DNA from: Paraburkholderia gardini
GTDB lineage: Bacteria > Pseudomonadota > Gammaproteobacteria > Burkholderiales > Burkholderiaceae
Assembly: GCF_907164575.1 (NCBI RefSeq)
Contig: NZ_CAJQYY010000016.1
Location: forward strand, 1-64,000
Direction: 5' to 3'
DNA length: 64,000 nt
Of the stretch, positions 1 through 8,710 are shown in pieces. The translations under genes were made by a program, and so were the position numbers. The notes under the pieces were generated by a model. The model was not told where the DNA came from. It did no database searches and worked only from the letters and a program-made list of their open reading frames with translations. The number at the start of each line of letters is the position of its first letter. Positions within the stretch are counted from its first letter, which is position 1.

Positions 1-362
1 CGGCCCGGGGGCGGCTCCCGCCGCCGGGCGGGGGCCGTTCCGGGACGCTTGGCCATCGCCAATGATGAGATAACTCTACTCCCCGTAACCCCCGGTCGAG
101 CAGCCATAGTTTCAATGGCAAAAATCGTACTGTCCCGGTCATGCATGCTGACTCCATCCAACAGCAGATAGGGTCATGAAATACCGACGTGTGAGCATCC
201 CGTTCTGATTATGTCGTTTCACTTCCCGGAATAACCCAGACGGTCCACAGCACATCTTTGATGTAATGACCCCGTAAAATCATGCTTACGTCATAATTAA
301 TAAGTTAATGGTGGGAAACAGATGCACCGTCTCTCGGCAGCGACGATGCAAAGGGGAATTAG
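1..362. other. Leader region of the NACHT-nuclease gene; possible partial ORF at the edge
   Basis: No confident gene. A reading frame on the minus strand begins at an ATG at 146, preceded by GGAG, and runs off the left edge. Its product ends in an Arg/Pro-rich run over the GC-rich first 50 bases and I do not recognise it. The DNA from about 230 to 320 is clearly AT-rich compared with the rest of the window and probably contains the promoter of the large gene starting at 363. The spacing of AGGGG to that ATG is good for a ribosome binding site. Confidence 0.4.
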
Positions 363-3300
363 ATGTCGGTCGACCTCGACGAGTTTATCCAGCTTCACCG
401 CACATTTCACGATCTCGCGCTTAGCGATGAGGAAGGCAAGGAGTCGGATCTATTCCGGCTGATGCGCCGCGACAAACCTACGCAATGGTCCGATCTACTT
501 GAGGAGCCGCGTGTTGTCCTCCTCTCCGAGGCAGGGTCCGGAAAAACAGAAGAGCTCCGGCACGTCTGCCGCAACTTGCGGCAGAGCGCGAAGCGAGCCT
601 TCTTCCTGCGCATTGAGCACCTCGCCCAAGACTTCGACGCCGCGTTCGAGGAGGGAACGCCCGAGGAGTTTGAGGAGTGGAGGACCTCTAGCGAGCGCGG
701 TTGGCTTCTGTTGGACTCCGTCGATGAAGCACGGCTGAAAGACCCGAAAGATTTCGAGCGCGCTATACGGAAGGTCGGGCGCAAGCTCGGCCGCGTCCTT
801 CAACGTACCCATGTCGTCATCACCGGACGGACCGACGCTTGGCGGCCAAGGACTGATCTCCTGATCTGTGAGGCGGCGCTACCGTGGACGCCGCCGGCGA
901 CCGCGCCCGACCAGGACCAGGAGTCCGATGAAGCCGTGACCACTAGCGACGTCCCTGTACCGAAGGGTCGGAAGTCGCCATTTCGCATCGTCGCGCTCGA
1001 CGAGATCGCTGGCGAGCAGGTCGACCGCTTTGCCAGCGCGAAGGGCGTCACCGATATCGAAGGCTTCAAAAAGGCGGTAGAACGCGCTGACGCATGGTCG
1101 TTCACGGGCCGCCCACTGGACCTCGCCGAGACAGTCGAGTTCTGGATCGCCAACAAGAAGATTGGCTCGCGTCTCGAGCTGATACGGGCGAGCATCGACA
1201 AACGCTTGGAGGAGCGCGACCAAGACCGCGCCGACGCTAACCCGATCTCCAAGGACCGTATCCGAGCGGGCGCGCGCTTTGTCGCGGCGGCAGCGACGCT
1301 CGCGAAGGAGTCGGCTATCCGGGTGCCCGACGGTCAGCAGAACGACCGCGGGCTCTCGATCAAGGAAGTGCTGACCGACTGGAACGATACCGACTGTCGG
1401 ACACTCCTGACCAGGCCGATATTCGACGAGGGCATCTACGGGACGGTACGCTTCCACCACCGTTCCGTCCGGGAATTTCTCACAGCGGAATGGCTCAACG
1501 CCATGCTTGTCGACGAAGGATCGCGGGCGAAGATCGAGAACCTCTTTTTCCGTCGCCAATACGGCATCGAGGTTGTGGTGCCGACGATGCGCCCGCTTCT
1601 TCCCTGGTTAGCCCTACTTGACCGGCGGATCCTTGAGCGCGTAATGCGTCTCGCGCCCGAGGTCTTGTTTGAGGGTGGAGATCCTGCACAACTGCCAGTG
1701 GATACACGCGCCCAAATTTTGCGCGAAACCTGTGAGCAACTCACCCAGCCAGCGCATGGCCGAAGCGCCACCGAGTATTCGGCCGTGCAGCGTTTCGCGA
1801 ATCCGGACCTCGCGGAGTGCATCCGGGAACTTCTTGACAAGCACAGCAGCGACGACGACATCGTCTGGTTCCTTCTCCGCATGGTCGCACAAGGAGGGAT
1901 CGCTACCCTCGCGGACAAGGCCAAGCACTTCGCACTCACCTCGCGCGCGGAGTACGCGCGGATCGCAGCCATCCGGGCAATGATCGAAGTCGGGTCGCGA
2001 CACGACTGCTCCGAGGTCCGCGAGGCATTCATCAAGGAAACGCCGCCGCTCTCGCGCAGATGGCTCGGTGAGCTTGTCGTCGGCCTCGGCCAGACGCAGG
2101 CCGACGTGGACTGGCTGCTCGCCGCCCTTGCGCTCACGGCACCCAAGAAGCGCTACGAGACCGATCCGCTCTTGGATTCGCTCGCCAGCTACGTGGCCGC
2201 ACTTCCGCCGACGCTCCTCCCCACGCTTCTCGATGGACTCGCCAAACTTCTGAGCCGCAGGCCAGTCGTCGAGCAGCGTCACTGCGAGATTTCCCAGCGA
2301 TATAGCTGGCTCGGCCAGATCGCGGGCCAAGGCTTGGTGCGGCTGATAAAAGGCCGCGATCCTGCCACGCTGAAGAAAACTGCGCTTTTGATCCTGCGAA
2401 AGCTGCCCATAGCCGAGACCTACCAGCGCGGCGCATTCGAGGGTGGGCTCAACGAACTGCCACAACTGGTCCGCGGATGGCCAGCGCTCAACCGTGCACT
2501 TTTCTGGCATAGCGTCGCCGAGGAGCGCGCGCGACGGAAGCGCAAGAACGGTGAGCGGCTGACTGACTACTGGCACGTCTCGATCTTCGGCACCTATTGG
2601 GCCTTCGACGGTTCAGATTTCGATTATATGTGCGACGAGATCGCCACTCGGCGACTCCAAGACGACAAACTCGTCGCGCTGACGCTCGCCTTTACTCTCT
2701 ACCAGCAAAATGCTCGGCTTCGGGCGTGGCGAGAGGCGCTCCAGAAGGTGTCGTCGGTCTATCCTGACGTGGATGCTGAGCTAGGCAAGTTGCTCAAACC
2801 GCCCAAGGGTGCCAATACCAAGTTCAAGCGCCAGGAAGCAGCCTGGAAGCGCAGGTCCGAGAAGGAGGCGAAGAGGGAAGCGGCGTCCAAGGAGAAGGCA
2901 AAGCAGATCCTCGCGGGCCGAGTGGACAAGATCCGCGACTTCGGAAAGCCCGGCATGATCTCCGGCGACCAGCACTACCTGCACGAGCAAATGCGTGGCG
3001 CCGAAAGTCAGCATAATTGGTGGACAGAGGGCAATTGGCAATCGCTCATCGAAGAGTTCGGCCAGGACGTCGCACTCGCTTTCCGGGATGGCGCCGCAGG
3101 ATACTGGCGACAGAACGGGCCTGTGCTCCGCTCCGAGGGTGCCGCCGCGAACACCACGCCGTTCTCGACGATTTTCGGTCTTACCGGACTGTCGATCGAA
3201 GCGCGGGAAACCATCGATTGGCCGTCTTCTTTCTTTCCGGCTGACGCGGAGATCGCGACACGATACGCCCTACAGGAGCTCAATGGATTTCCAGTTTGGC

Positions 3301-4988
3301 TTCCCCGGCTGTATGCGTCGTTCCCATCACAAGTCTTCGACGTGCTGCTGAAGGAGATCAAATACGAGCTCTCTACCGAAACGGAGGAGGGAGAGAGCCA
3401 CTACGCGCTCTGTGACGTCAGTTGGCATGGCGACTGGATCTGGGATCAGATTGCTCCGGCGCTCTTGCCCGAGTTGCGCGCGAAGCGGGTCAATACACGA
3501 AACCTCGGCCACCTTCTCGCGATCGTCAACCGATCATCGGTCGACGACAAGACGATCGCTGCAATTGCTTCGCGGAACGCGGACGCCACTCGCAACCTCA
3601 CTTTTTCTCCGATCTGGTTCGCCGCCTGGGTCGGAACCGATCCTGCCGCCGCGATCCCAGCCCTTGCCGCCCGGTTTGCCGGTATGGATGACCCGGTCCA
3701 GCAGACTAAGCTGGCCCTTGCGTTCGTCGTCGCCCTCGTCGGTGGCAGGTCGCAGGAAGGACGAGCTCGGCAGGCGTATCGCACGGTCGAGCACATGAAG
3801 TCGCTCTATCTGCTCATGGCGCGCTACATCCGGCAGCACGACGACATCGACCGCGCAGGGCAAGGCGTATACTCGCCAGGTTTGCGAGACGATGCGCAGG
3901 ATGCGCGAAATGCGCTCATCGCATTTATCCGAGAGACGCCTGGGAAGGAGGCGTTCCTCGCGCTGCTCGAAATGGGACGCGCGCACCCTGACGAGCGCTC
4001 CCGGCCGTGGATGAGCTACGACGCGAAGACCAAGGCCGCCGCAGACGCGGACGTCGATGCGTGGACGCCGTCGCAGGTCCAGGAGTTCGGGAAATCGCTA
4101 GTAGCGACGCCGGCGAATCACCGCGAACTCTGGTATCACGCCGTCGACAAGCTGGAAGCGTTGAAGCACGACCTCGAGAACGGCGATTCCAGCATCGCCT
4201 CGATCCTCCAGGCGGTCGATCAGGAGACGGAGTTCAGGAAGTTCTTGGGTGGATGGTGTCGCGATCGCGCAGCCGGCCGATACGTCATCCCGCAAGAAGA
4301 GGAGCTCGCCGATGCGAAGCGTCCCGATCTGCGGTTCTTTGGCGTCGGCTTTGACGCCCCAGTGCCGGCCGAACTCAAGCTTGCTGACAAGTGGACTGGC
4401 CCTCACCTTTTTGAGCGCCTCGAAACCCAGCTGTGTGGTGACTATCTGCGCGATCTCCGCTCAAGCCGCGGCATCTTCGTCATAGTCTATCTCGGGACAA
4501 AAACCTACTGGGATCTGCCGAATGGGCGCCGAGTTGACGCTTTCGAGATGCTCGTGGACGAGTTGCAGCGACACTGGGTGCTTATATCGAACGACTACCC
4601 CGGTGTTGAGGACATTCGTGTGATCGGCATCGACCTCACGCGGCGCGGCATCGACACCAAGGCGGCCAAGAAGGTCAAGAAAATCGCTGAGTCGGTGGCA
4701 AAGCAGCCGAAGCTGGGATCGGGAAAGCGCAAAACTGCTGCTTTGCGGCCTTCTTTCGGCGATGCGCCGTCACCCCTTTCTACCAAAGACGGCGAGAAGG
4801 GCGTGAAGAAACCCCAGAGACGCGAAAAAACATCTAAATGGCCGCCGTTGGAGTGGTCGACTCGGACGGCGCGTCAGAATTTGGGCTTGGAGCTGTTCGC
4901 CGGGTGGCGCTCAGATGATTGGCCGCTTCTGGCCGACAAGCGTGCTAAGCAATGGGCAGATTTCGGAGCGGACCGGCCGTTCGAGTGA
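363..4988 (+). CDS. NACHT-type STAND NTPase with C-terminal PD-(D/E)XK nuclease-like domain
   Basis: A 1541-residue cytoplasmic protein. The P-loop lies at residues 55-62 (SEAGSGKT). The Walker B segment at 115-123 (LLLDSVDEA) has the D-small-hydrophobic-DE form of NACHT NTPases, and a sensor-like ITGR with a nearby Trp is at about 153-160. The motif FHHRSVREFLTAEWL at 364-378 is typical of the end of the NACHT module. A long helical, repeat-like middle follows, with a highly charged segment at about 824-862. Near the C-terminus D1322, E1337-L-K1339, Q1356 and Y1361 form a D-x14-ExK-x16-Q-x4-Y pattern followed by a beta strand (GIFVIVYLG), as in PD-(D/E)XK nucleases. Known: NACHT/STAND proteins with nucleases act in abortive antiphage defence. 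Inferred: ligand sensing by the middle region activates DNA cleavage. It stands alone, with no partner gene visible. RBS AGGGG precedes the ATG. Confidence 0.75.
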   Translation: MSVDLDEFIQLHRTFHDLALSDEEGKESDLFRLMRRDKPTQWSDLLEEPRVVLLSEAGSGKTEELRHVCRNLRQSAKRAFFLRIEHLAQDFDAAFEEGTPEEFEEWRTSSERGWLLLDSVDEARLKDPKDFERAIRKVGRKLGRVLQRTHVVITGRTDAWRPRTDLLICEAALPWTPPATAPDQDQESDEAVTTSDVPVPKGRKSPFRIVALDEIAGEQVDRFASAKGVTDIEGFKKAVERADAWSFTGRPLDLAETVEFWIANKKIGSRLELIRASIDKRLEERDQDRADANPISKDRIRAGARFVAAAATLAKESAIRVPDGQQNDRGLSIKEVLTDWNDTDCRTLLTRPIFDEGIYGTVRFHHRSVREFLTAEWLNAMLVDEGSRAKIENLFFRRQYGIEVVVPTMRPLLPWLALLDRRILERVMRLAPEVLFEGGDPAQLPVDTRAQILRETCEQLTQPAHGRSATEYSAVQRFANPDLAECIRELLDKHSSDDDIVWFLLRMVAQGGIATLADKAKHFALTSRAEYARIAAIRAMIEVGSRHDCSEVREAFIKETPPLSRRWLGELVVGLGQTQADVDWLLAALALTAPKKRYETDPLLDSLASYVAALPPTLLPTLLDGLAKLLSRRPVVEQRHCEISQRYSWLGQIAGQGLVRLIKGRDPATLKKTALLILRKLPIAETYQRGAFEGGLNELPQLVRGWPALNRALFWHSVAEERARRKRKNGERLTDYWHVSIFGTYWAFDGSDFDYMCDEIATRRLQDDKLVALTLAFTLYQQNARLRAWREALQKVSSVYPDVDAELGKLLKPPKGANTKFKRQEAAWKRRSEKEAKREAASKEKAKQILAGRVDKIRDFGKPGMISGDQHYLHEQMRGAESQHNWWTEGNWQSLIEEFGQDVALAFRDGAAGYWRQNGPVLRSEGAAANTTPFSTIFGLTGLSIEARETIDWPSSFFPADAEIATRYALQELNGFPVWLPRLYASFPSQVFDVLLKEIKYELSTETEEGESHYALCDVSWHGDWIWDQIAPALLPELRAKRVNTRNLGHLLAIVNRSSVDDKTIAAIASRNADATRNLTFSPIWFAAWVGTDPAAAIPALAARFAGMDDPVQQTKLALAFVVALVGGRSQEGRARQAYRTVEHMKSLYLLMARYIRQHDDIDRAGQGVYSPGLRDDAQDARNALIAFIRETPGKEAFLALLEMGRAHPDERSRPWMSYDAKTKAAADADVDAWTPSQVQEFGKSLVATPANHRELWYHAVDKLEALKHDLENGDSSIASILQAVDQETEFRKFLGGWCRDRAAGRYVIPQEEELADAKRPDLRFFGVGFDAPVPAELKLADKWTGPHLFERLETQLCGDYLRDLRSSRGIFVIVYLGTKTYWDLPNGRRVDAFEMLVDELQRHWVLISNDYPGVEDIRVIGIDLTRRGIDTKAAKKVKKIAESVAKQPKLGSGKRKTAALRPSFGDAPSPLSTKDGEKGVKKPQRREKTSKWPPLEWSTRTARQNLGLELFAGWRSDDWPLLADKRAKQWADFGADRPFE

Positions 4989-5881
4989 CTGCTGCGTGGG
5001 TCAGACGAACGGCCGAAAGTGGCCGCGTGCAGCCTCACGCGGCCGGCACAGGACGGGGCGATCGTTGCCGTAGCAGCCAGGGATTGAATCCTGGTCTGAC
5101 GGATTCGCGACAAAAATCCGCGCAGTCCAACTAATTCGGTTCGGGTAGACCGGAACTGACGACAGAGTTCGTTAGCAAGTGATTGATTTTCGACGGGACG
5201 CAGCCTGGCGAATTCCGTTTGCCTGCATGTCCGGGTCGCGGACACGAAAAGTGCGGCTTCACTACCACGCCGGAACACTCTTGCCGACGCGGCGCACATC
5301 GTCCGACACGACAACTCGACGACGACGCTATCCGCTACTACCTCGATGGCTACAACGCCAATCCGCGATCGGTCGCGATCTTTACCGAAGAAGGATTACG
5401 TGAGTCCAGGCGGCTCTTCAAGCCGCATTTCGTCATCGCTGACTGTACCGGACATTAATACAACGAACGTCTAACTCACGACACCAGGACCCTGGCATAT
5501 CTCGTTCACGGAACACGAGGTTGTGCGTGGTCCTTTGGATTGGGCGCGACGTAGACCTTGACCTTGCGCTTGAGTACGCCGGGCGGTGCGAGCCTGCTCA
5601 GATCGAATAGACCTCGCTGCCGTCCAGCTTGTTTGCGGCCTCGGAGATGGTGACGCCAGATAGATGCCAAAGAAGGCCTGGGCGAAATCGACACGCTGGC
5701 CTCGCCCCGCCCGACAGCGCATACTCGACAGACGCGTTAGCCGCATCGATCGCTCTGCCGGCGCCGGTGTTCCGGCCGCGCCGGCCCAATGCCACCGGGC
5801 ACGCGGATTGCTAAAATTCGTTCCCTGTCGCTGAAGCCGCCTTCTCGCGGCGAGGCGCCCTTTCACCCGGAACCCTGACTC
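4989..5881. other. Gene-poor region with possible gene relics
   Basis: Nearly 900 bases without a convincing gene. A plus-strand frame at 5183-5458 would encode about 90 residues with a plausible protein-like end (LDDDAIRYYLDGYNANP and onwards), but its N-terminal half looks random. On the minus strand, between about 5506 and 5795, two frames each carry short protein-like stretches, as expected of a frameshifted remnant. I could not assign either to a family. The sequence just before 5882 (TGCTAAAAT at about 5809-5817) resembles an extended -10 element that could serve the next gene. Confidence 0.35.
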
Positions 5882-7807
5882 ATGAACCTCCCGTCGCCGC
5901 CGAACGGAAGACCCAATCGCGTGTATCCGCCGCACACGCCGACGCTGCATGGACTCGCGTCGGTGGTGACCGGGGTCGTGGTGGTCTGCGGGCTGTACTT
6001 CGGGCGCGCCGTTCTCATCCCGATCATCCTGTCGGTGCTGCTCAGCTTTCTGCTCGCCCCGCTCGTCACCACGCTGCGCCGCCTGCACATGGGCCAGCTA
6101 CCGTCGATCTTCATCGCGGTGTTCTTCGCACTGGCCGTGCTGCTCGGCGCGGGCGCGCTGATCGGCGCACAGATCGTCCAGCTCGCCGCCGACCTGCCGC
6201 AGTATCAGGCGGCCATCGAACGCAAGATCGAAACCGTGCAGGAGAAAACGGTCGGTCGCGCCGACGTACTGCTCAGCCGCGCCGCCAGCGCGCTGCAGCG
6301 GGTCGCGCCTTCGCGGCCCGCGCCGCGTGTCACCGGTCGCCCCGCCCGCGGGACCCCCGCCGCGCCGATGACGGTCGAGGTCCACGAACCTGCGCCGACG
6401 CCGCTCGAACTTGCGCAACGCGCGTTTTCTCCCGCCATCGCGCCGATCGAGACGACGTTCATCGTGCTGGTCGTCACGATCTTCATCCTGCTGCAGCGCG
6501 AGGACCTGCGCGACCGCCTGATCAGCCTGTTCGGGTCGAGCGACCTGCATCGCACCACCACGGCCATCGACGACGCCGCCGTGCGCCTCTCCCGCTATTT
6601 CGTCGCGCAACTCGGGCTGAATCTCGGCGTGGGCGCGATCATCGCGCTCGGGCTCGCGCTGCTCGGCGTGCCGGGCGCGCTGCTCTTCGGCGTGATTTCG
6701 GCGCTGCTGCGTTTCGTGCCGTATATCGGCATCTGGATCGCGGCCGTGCTCGCCGTGTGTCTGGCCGCCGCCATTCAGCCGCAATGGACGATGGCCGTAT
6801 GGACGCTGGTGCTCTTTATCGTCATCGATCTGGTGGCCGGGCAGGTTCTCGAGCCGCTTCTGTATGGACATCGATCGGGGTTGTCGCCGCTCGCGGTGAT
6901 CGTCGCGGCGATTTTCTGGAGCTGGCTATGGGGGCCCGTCGGTCTCGTGCTGTCGACGCCGCTCACGCTGTGCATCGTCACGCTCGGCCGCTACGCCGAC
7001 CGCCTCAACTTCCTTACCGTGCTGCTGGGCGACCAGCCGGCGCTGACGCCTGCCCAGAACTTCTACCAGCGGCTGCTCGCGAACGATCTGCATGAAGCGA
7101 TCGTCCAGGCGGAACGATTGCTCGGCGAGATGTCGATCGTCGATTACTACGATCAGGTCGTGCTCGAAGGATTGCGCCTCGCACGCAACGATGCGTTGCG
7201 CGGTGTGCTGCATACGGAACAGCTTGCGCGGATCAACGAGGCGCTCGTCGATATCGTCGAGAACCTCGAAGCAGTGGAAGGCGCTCCGGACATACTCGCG
7301 CCTGACGAACCGAACCCGGCGACATCCGCGGACGCCACCCGCGTCGCCACGATGACAGGCGAACCGGTGCTATGCGTCGCCGGACGCGGCGCGTTCGACG
7401 AAGTTGCCACGGCGATTGCCGTGCAGTTGCTGACGCGTTACCGGACCGCCTGCGTCGCCACGACCTATGAGCACTTTCGTCGCGGCGATGTGGCTTCGGT
7501 GGATGTGAATCGCGTATCGGTGATGTGTGTGATATCTCTGGATGCCGCCGCGTCGCCGCCTTATCTGCGCAACCTCGTGCGACGCGTGCGCGCGCAGGAA
7601 ACGTCCGCCGCGCTCATTATCGGTTTCGGCGCGCCGCCCGGGGACAAACCCGATGCGCCCGCCGCCGCACCTGACGGCACGCTCAGCACCACGACGTTCC
7701 GCGGTTTGATCGAGGAATCCCGCATGGCCGTGAGCGCGATGGAAGAAGAAGTAGAGGTGACGGACCGACCAGGTGAGGAACCCGGTTTCGCCCCAGCCGG
7801 GAGCTAG
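5882..7807 (+). CDS. AI-2E family transporter (PerM type) with long C-terminal extension
   Basis: Inner-membrane protein of the AI-2E exporter/PerM family (641 residues, against about 350 usual). Hydrophobic segments occur at about residues 20-75 and 75-100, and a cluster of further membrane spans follows from about 190 to 365, with the family-typical glycine-rich, proline-containing segment around LGVPGALLFGVISALLRFVPYIG. The last 250 residues are soluble and lie after the membrane part; they are probably cytoplasmic and I do not recognise a domain in them. Family members export small molecules or act as ion/proton antiporters; the substrate cannot be read from sequence. The ATG at 5882 is the first in frame before the membrane region, with a weak GGAA upstream. 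Confidence 0.85.
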   Translation: MNLPSPPNGRPNRVYPPHTPTLHGLASVVTGVVVVCGLYFGRAVLIPIILSVLLSFLLAPLVTTLRRLHMGQLPSIFIAVFFALAVLLGAGALIGAQIVQLAADLPQYQAAIERKIETVQEKTVGRADVLLSRAASALQRVAPSRPAPRVTGRPARGTPAAPMTVEVHEPAPTPLELAQRAFSPAIAPIETTFIVLVVTIFILLQREDLRDRLISLFGSSDLHRTTTAIDDAAVRLSRYFVAQLGLNLGVGAIIALGLALLGVPGALLFGVISALLRFVPYIGIWIAAVLAVCLAAAIQPQWTMAVWTLVLFIVIDLVAGQVLEPLLYGHRSGLSPLAVIVAAIFWSWLWGPVGLVLSTPLTLCIVTLGRYADRLNFLTVLLGDQPALTPAQNFYQRLLANDLHEAIVQAERLLGEMSIVDYYDQVVLEGLRLARNDALRGVLHTEQLARINEALVDIVENLEAVEGAPDILAPDEPNPATSADATRVATMTGEPVLCVAGRGAFDEVATAIAVQLLTRYRTACVATTYEHFRRGDVASVDVNRVSVMCVISLDAAASPPYLRNLVRRVRAQETSAALIIGFGAPPGDKPDAPAAAPDGTLSTTTFRGLIEESRMAVSAMEEEVEVTDRPGEEPGFAPAGS

Positions 7808-7956
7808 ATCCGTCAAGACCCGGATTATGCGGGCTGCCACGGATGGCGTCATCACGCGTTCACGCAAGACACCGTTGCGAAATCCGCGAGTGCGAGGCGC
7901 GCTGGTCCGGGGGTAGCGCGGCCCCGCGCGGCCCCGTGAACCGGCGATCCGTTACC

Positions 7957-8607
7957 ATGACGCCTGCGCCGTCTCGTGCGACGCGTTCCTTTTCTTCGCA
8001 GAACCTCGCCTTGCCGACTTACACACTGCCCGTCGCCCTCACCGCCGAACTCGAAATCCGCAAGAGCCGCTTTATCGCGCACGCGATTCCCGTCGCGGAT
8101 CGCGATGCGGCCATGGCCGCGCTGCGCAGTCTGCGCGACGAACATCCGGGCGCGACGCACGTATGCTGGGCGTTGCTCGCAGGCGGTCAGTCCGGCATGT
8201 CGGACGATGGCGAACCCTCGGGCACCGCCGGCCGGCCGATCCTGGAAGTGTTGCGGCATCACGATCTCGACGGCGTGCTGGCCGCCGTGGTCCGCTATTA
8301 CGGTGGCGTCAAGCTCGGCGCGGGCTGTCTCGTGCGCGCCTACACCGACGCGATCGCGACCGCGCTCCAGGATGCACCGCGCGTCGAGCGCATCGCCCAG
8401 GTGACGCTGGCCGTCGAGATCGGGTACCCGGACGAGGCGCGCGTGCGCCGCTGGATCGAGCAGGAACATCACGCGCTCGCGGAAAGCGCCTACGGCATGG
8501 CGGTGATCCTGACCATCCGGATGCCCGCTACCGTCGTCGACGCAGCACGCGAAGCGCTGCGCGACATGACGCAAGGCCGCGCGATTTTTCCCGAAGCGGC
8601 CGCTTGA
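7957..8607 (+). CDS. yigZ: IMPACT/YigZ family protein
   Basis: A 216-residue cytosolic protein of the YigZ/UPF0029 family. The signature GGVKLGAGCLVRAYTDA is present, preceded by DDGEPSGTAGRPIL, which is the conserved N-terminal block of the family. Family members are related to the regulatory domain of eukaryotic IMPACT and are thought to interact with translation factors or nucleic acid, but the bacterial role is not settled. I chose the ATG at 7957 because upstream in-frame residues are low-complexity and lack the family pattern; an earlier start at 7843 is unlikely. It lies between the AI-2E permease and the phosphate transporter on the same strand. Confidence 0.85.
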   Translation: MTPAPSRATRSFSSQNLALPTYTLPVALTAELEIRKSRFIAHAIPVADRDAAMAALRSLRDEHPGATHVCWALLAGGQSGMSDDGEPSGTAGRPILEVLRHHDLDGVLAAVVRYYGGVKLGAGCLVRAYTDAIATALQDAPRVERIAQVTLAVEIGYPDEARVRRWIEQEHHALAESAYGMAVILTIRMPATVVDAAREALRDMTQGRAIFPEAAA

Positions 8608-8710
8608 GGCATGCTTTAAGGGGCATAACCGACACGGTTTCGTCATCAGCCTGACACGCCCGCCCTGCAGGATCGAAGGTCCCGCTAACCGATCCTTTCA
8701 GGGCAAGGCC

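Noticed and set aside
1..146. Partial gene on the minus strand at the left edge
   Set aside because: Too short to recognise and ends in low-complexity residues; kept only as a remark in the leader entry.
5040..5110. tRNA or attachment-site relic next to the NACHT gene
   Set aside because: A tRNA-like GGATTGAATCC stretch is present, but no cloverleaf can be drawn.
6098..6871. Arg/Asp-rich protein on the minus strand
   Set aside because: Antisense shadow of the AI-2E gene, with composition typical of GC-rich reverse frames and no family.
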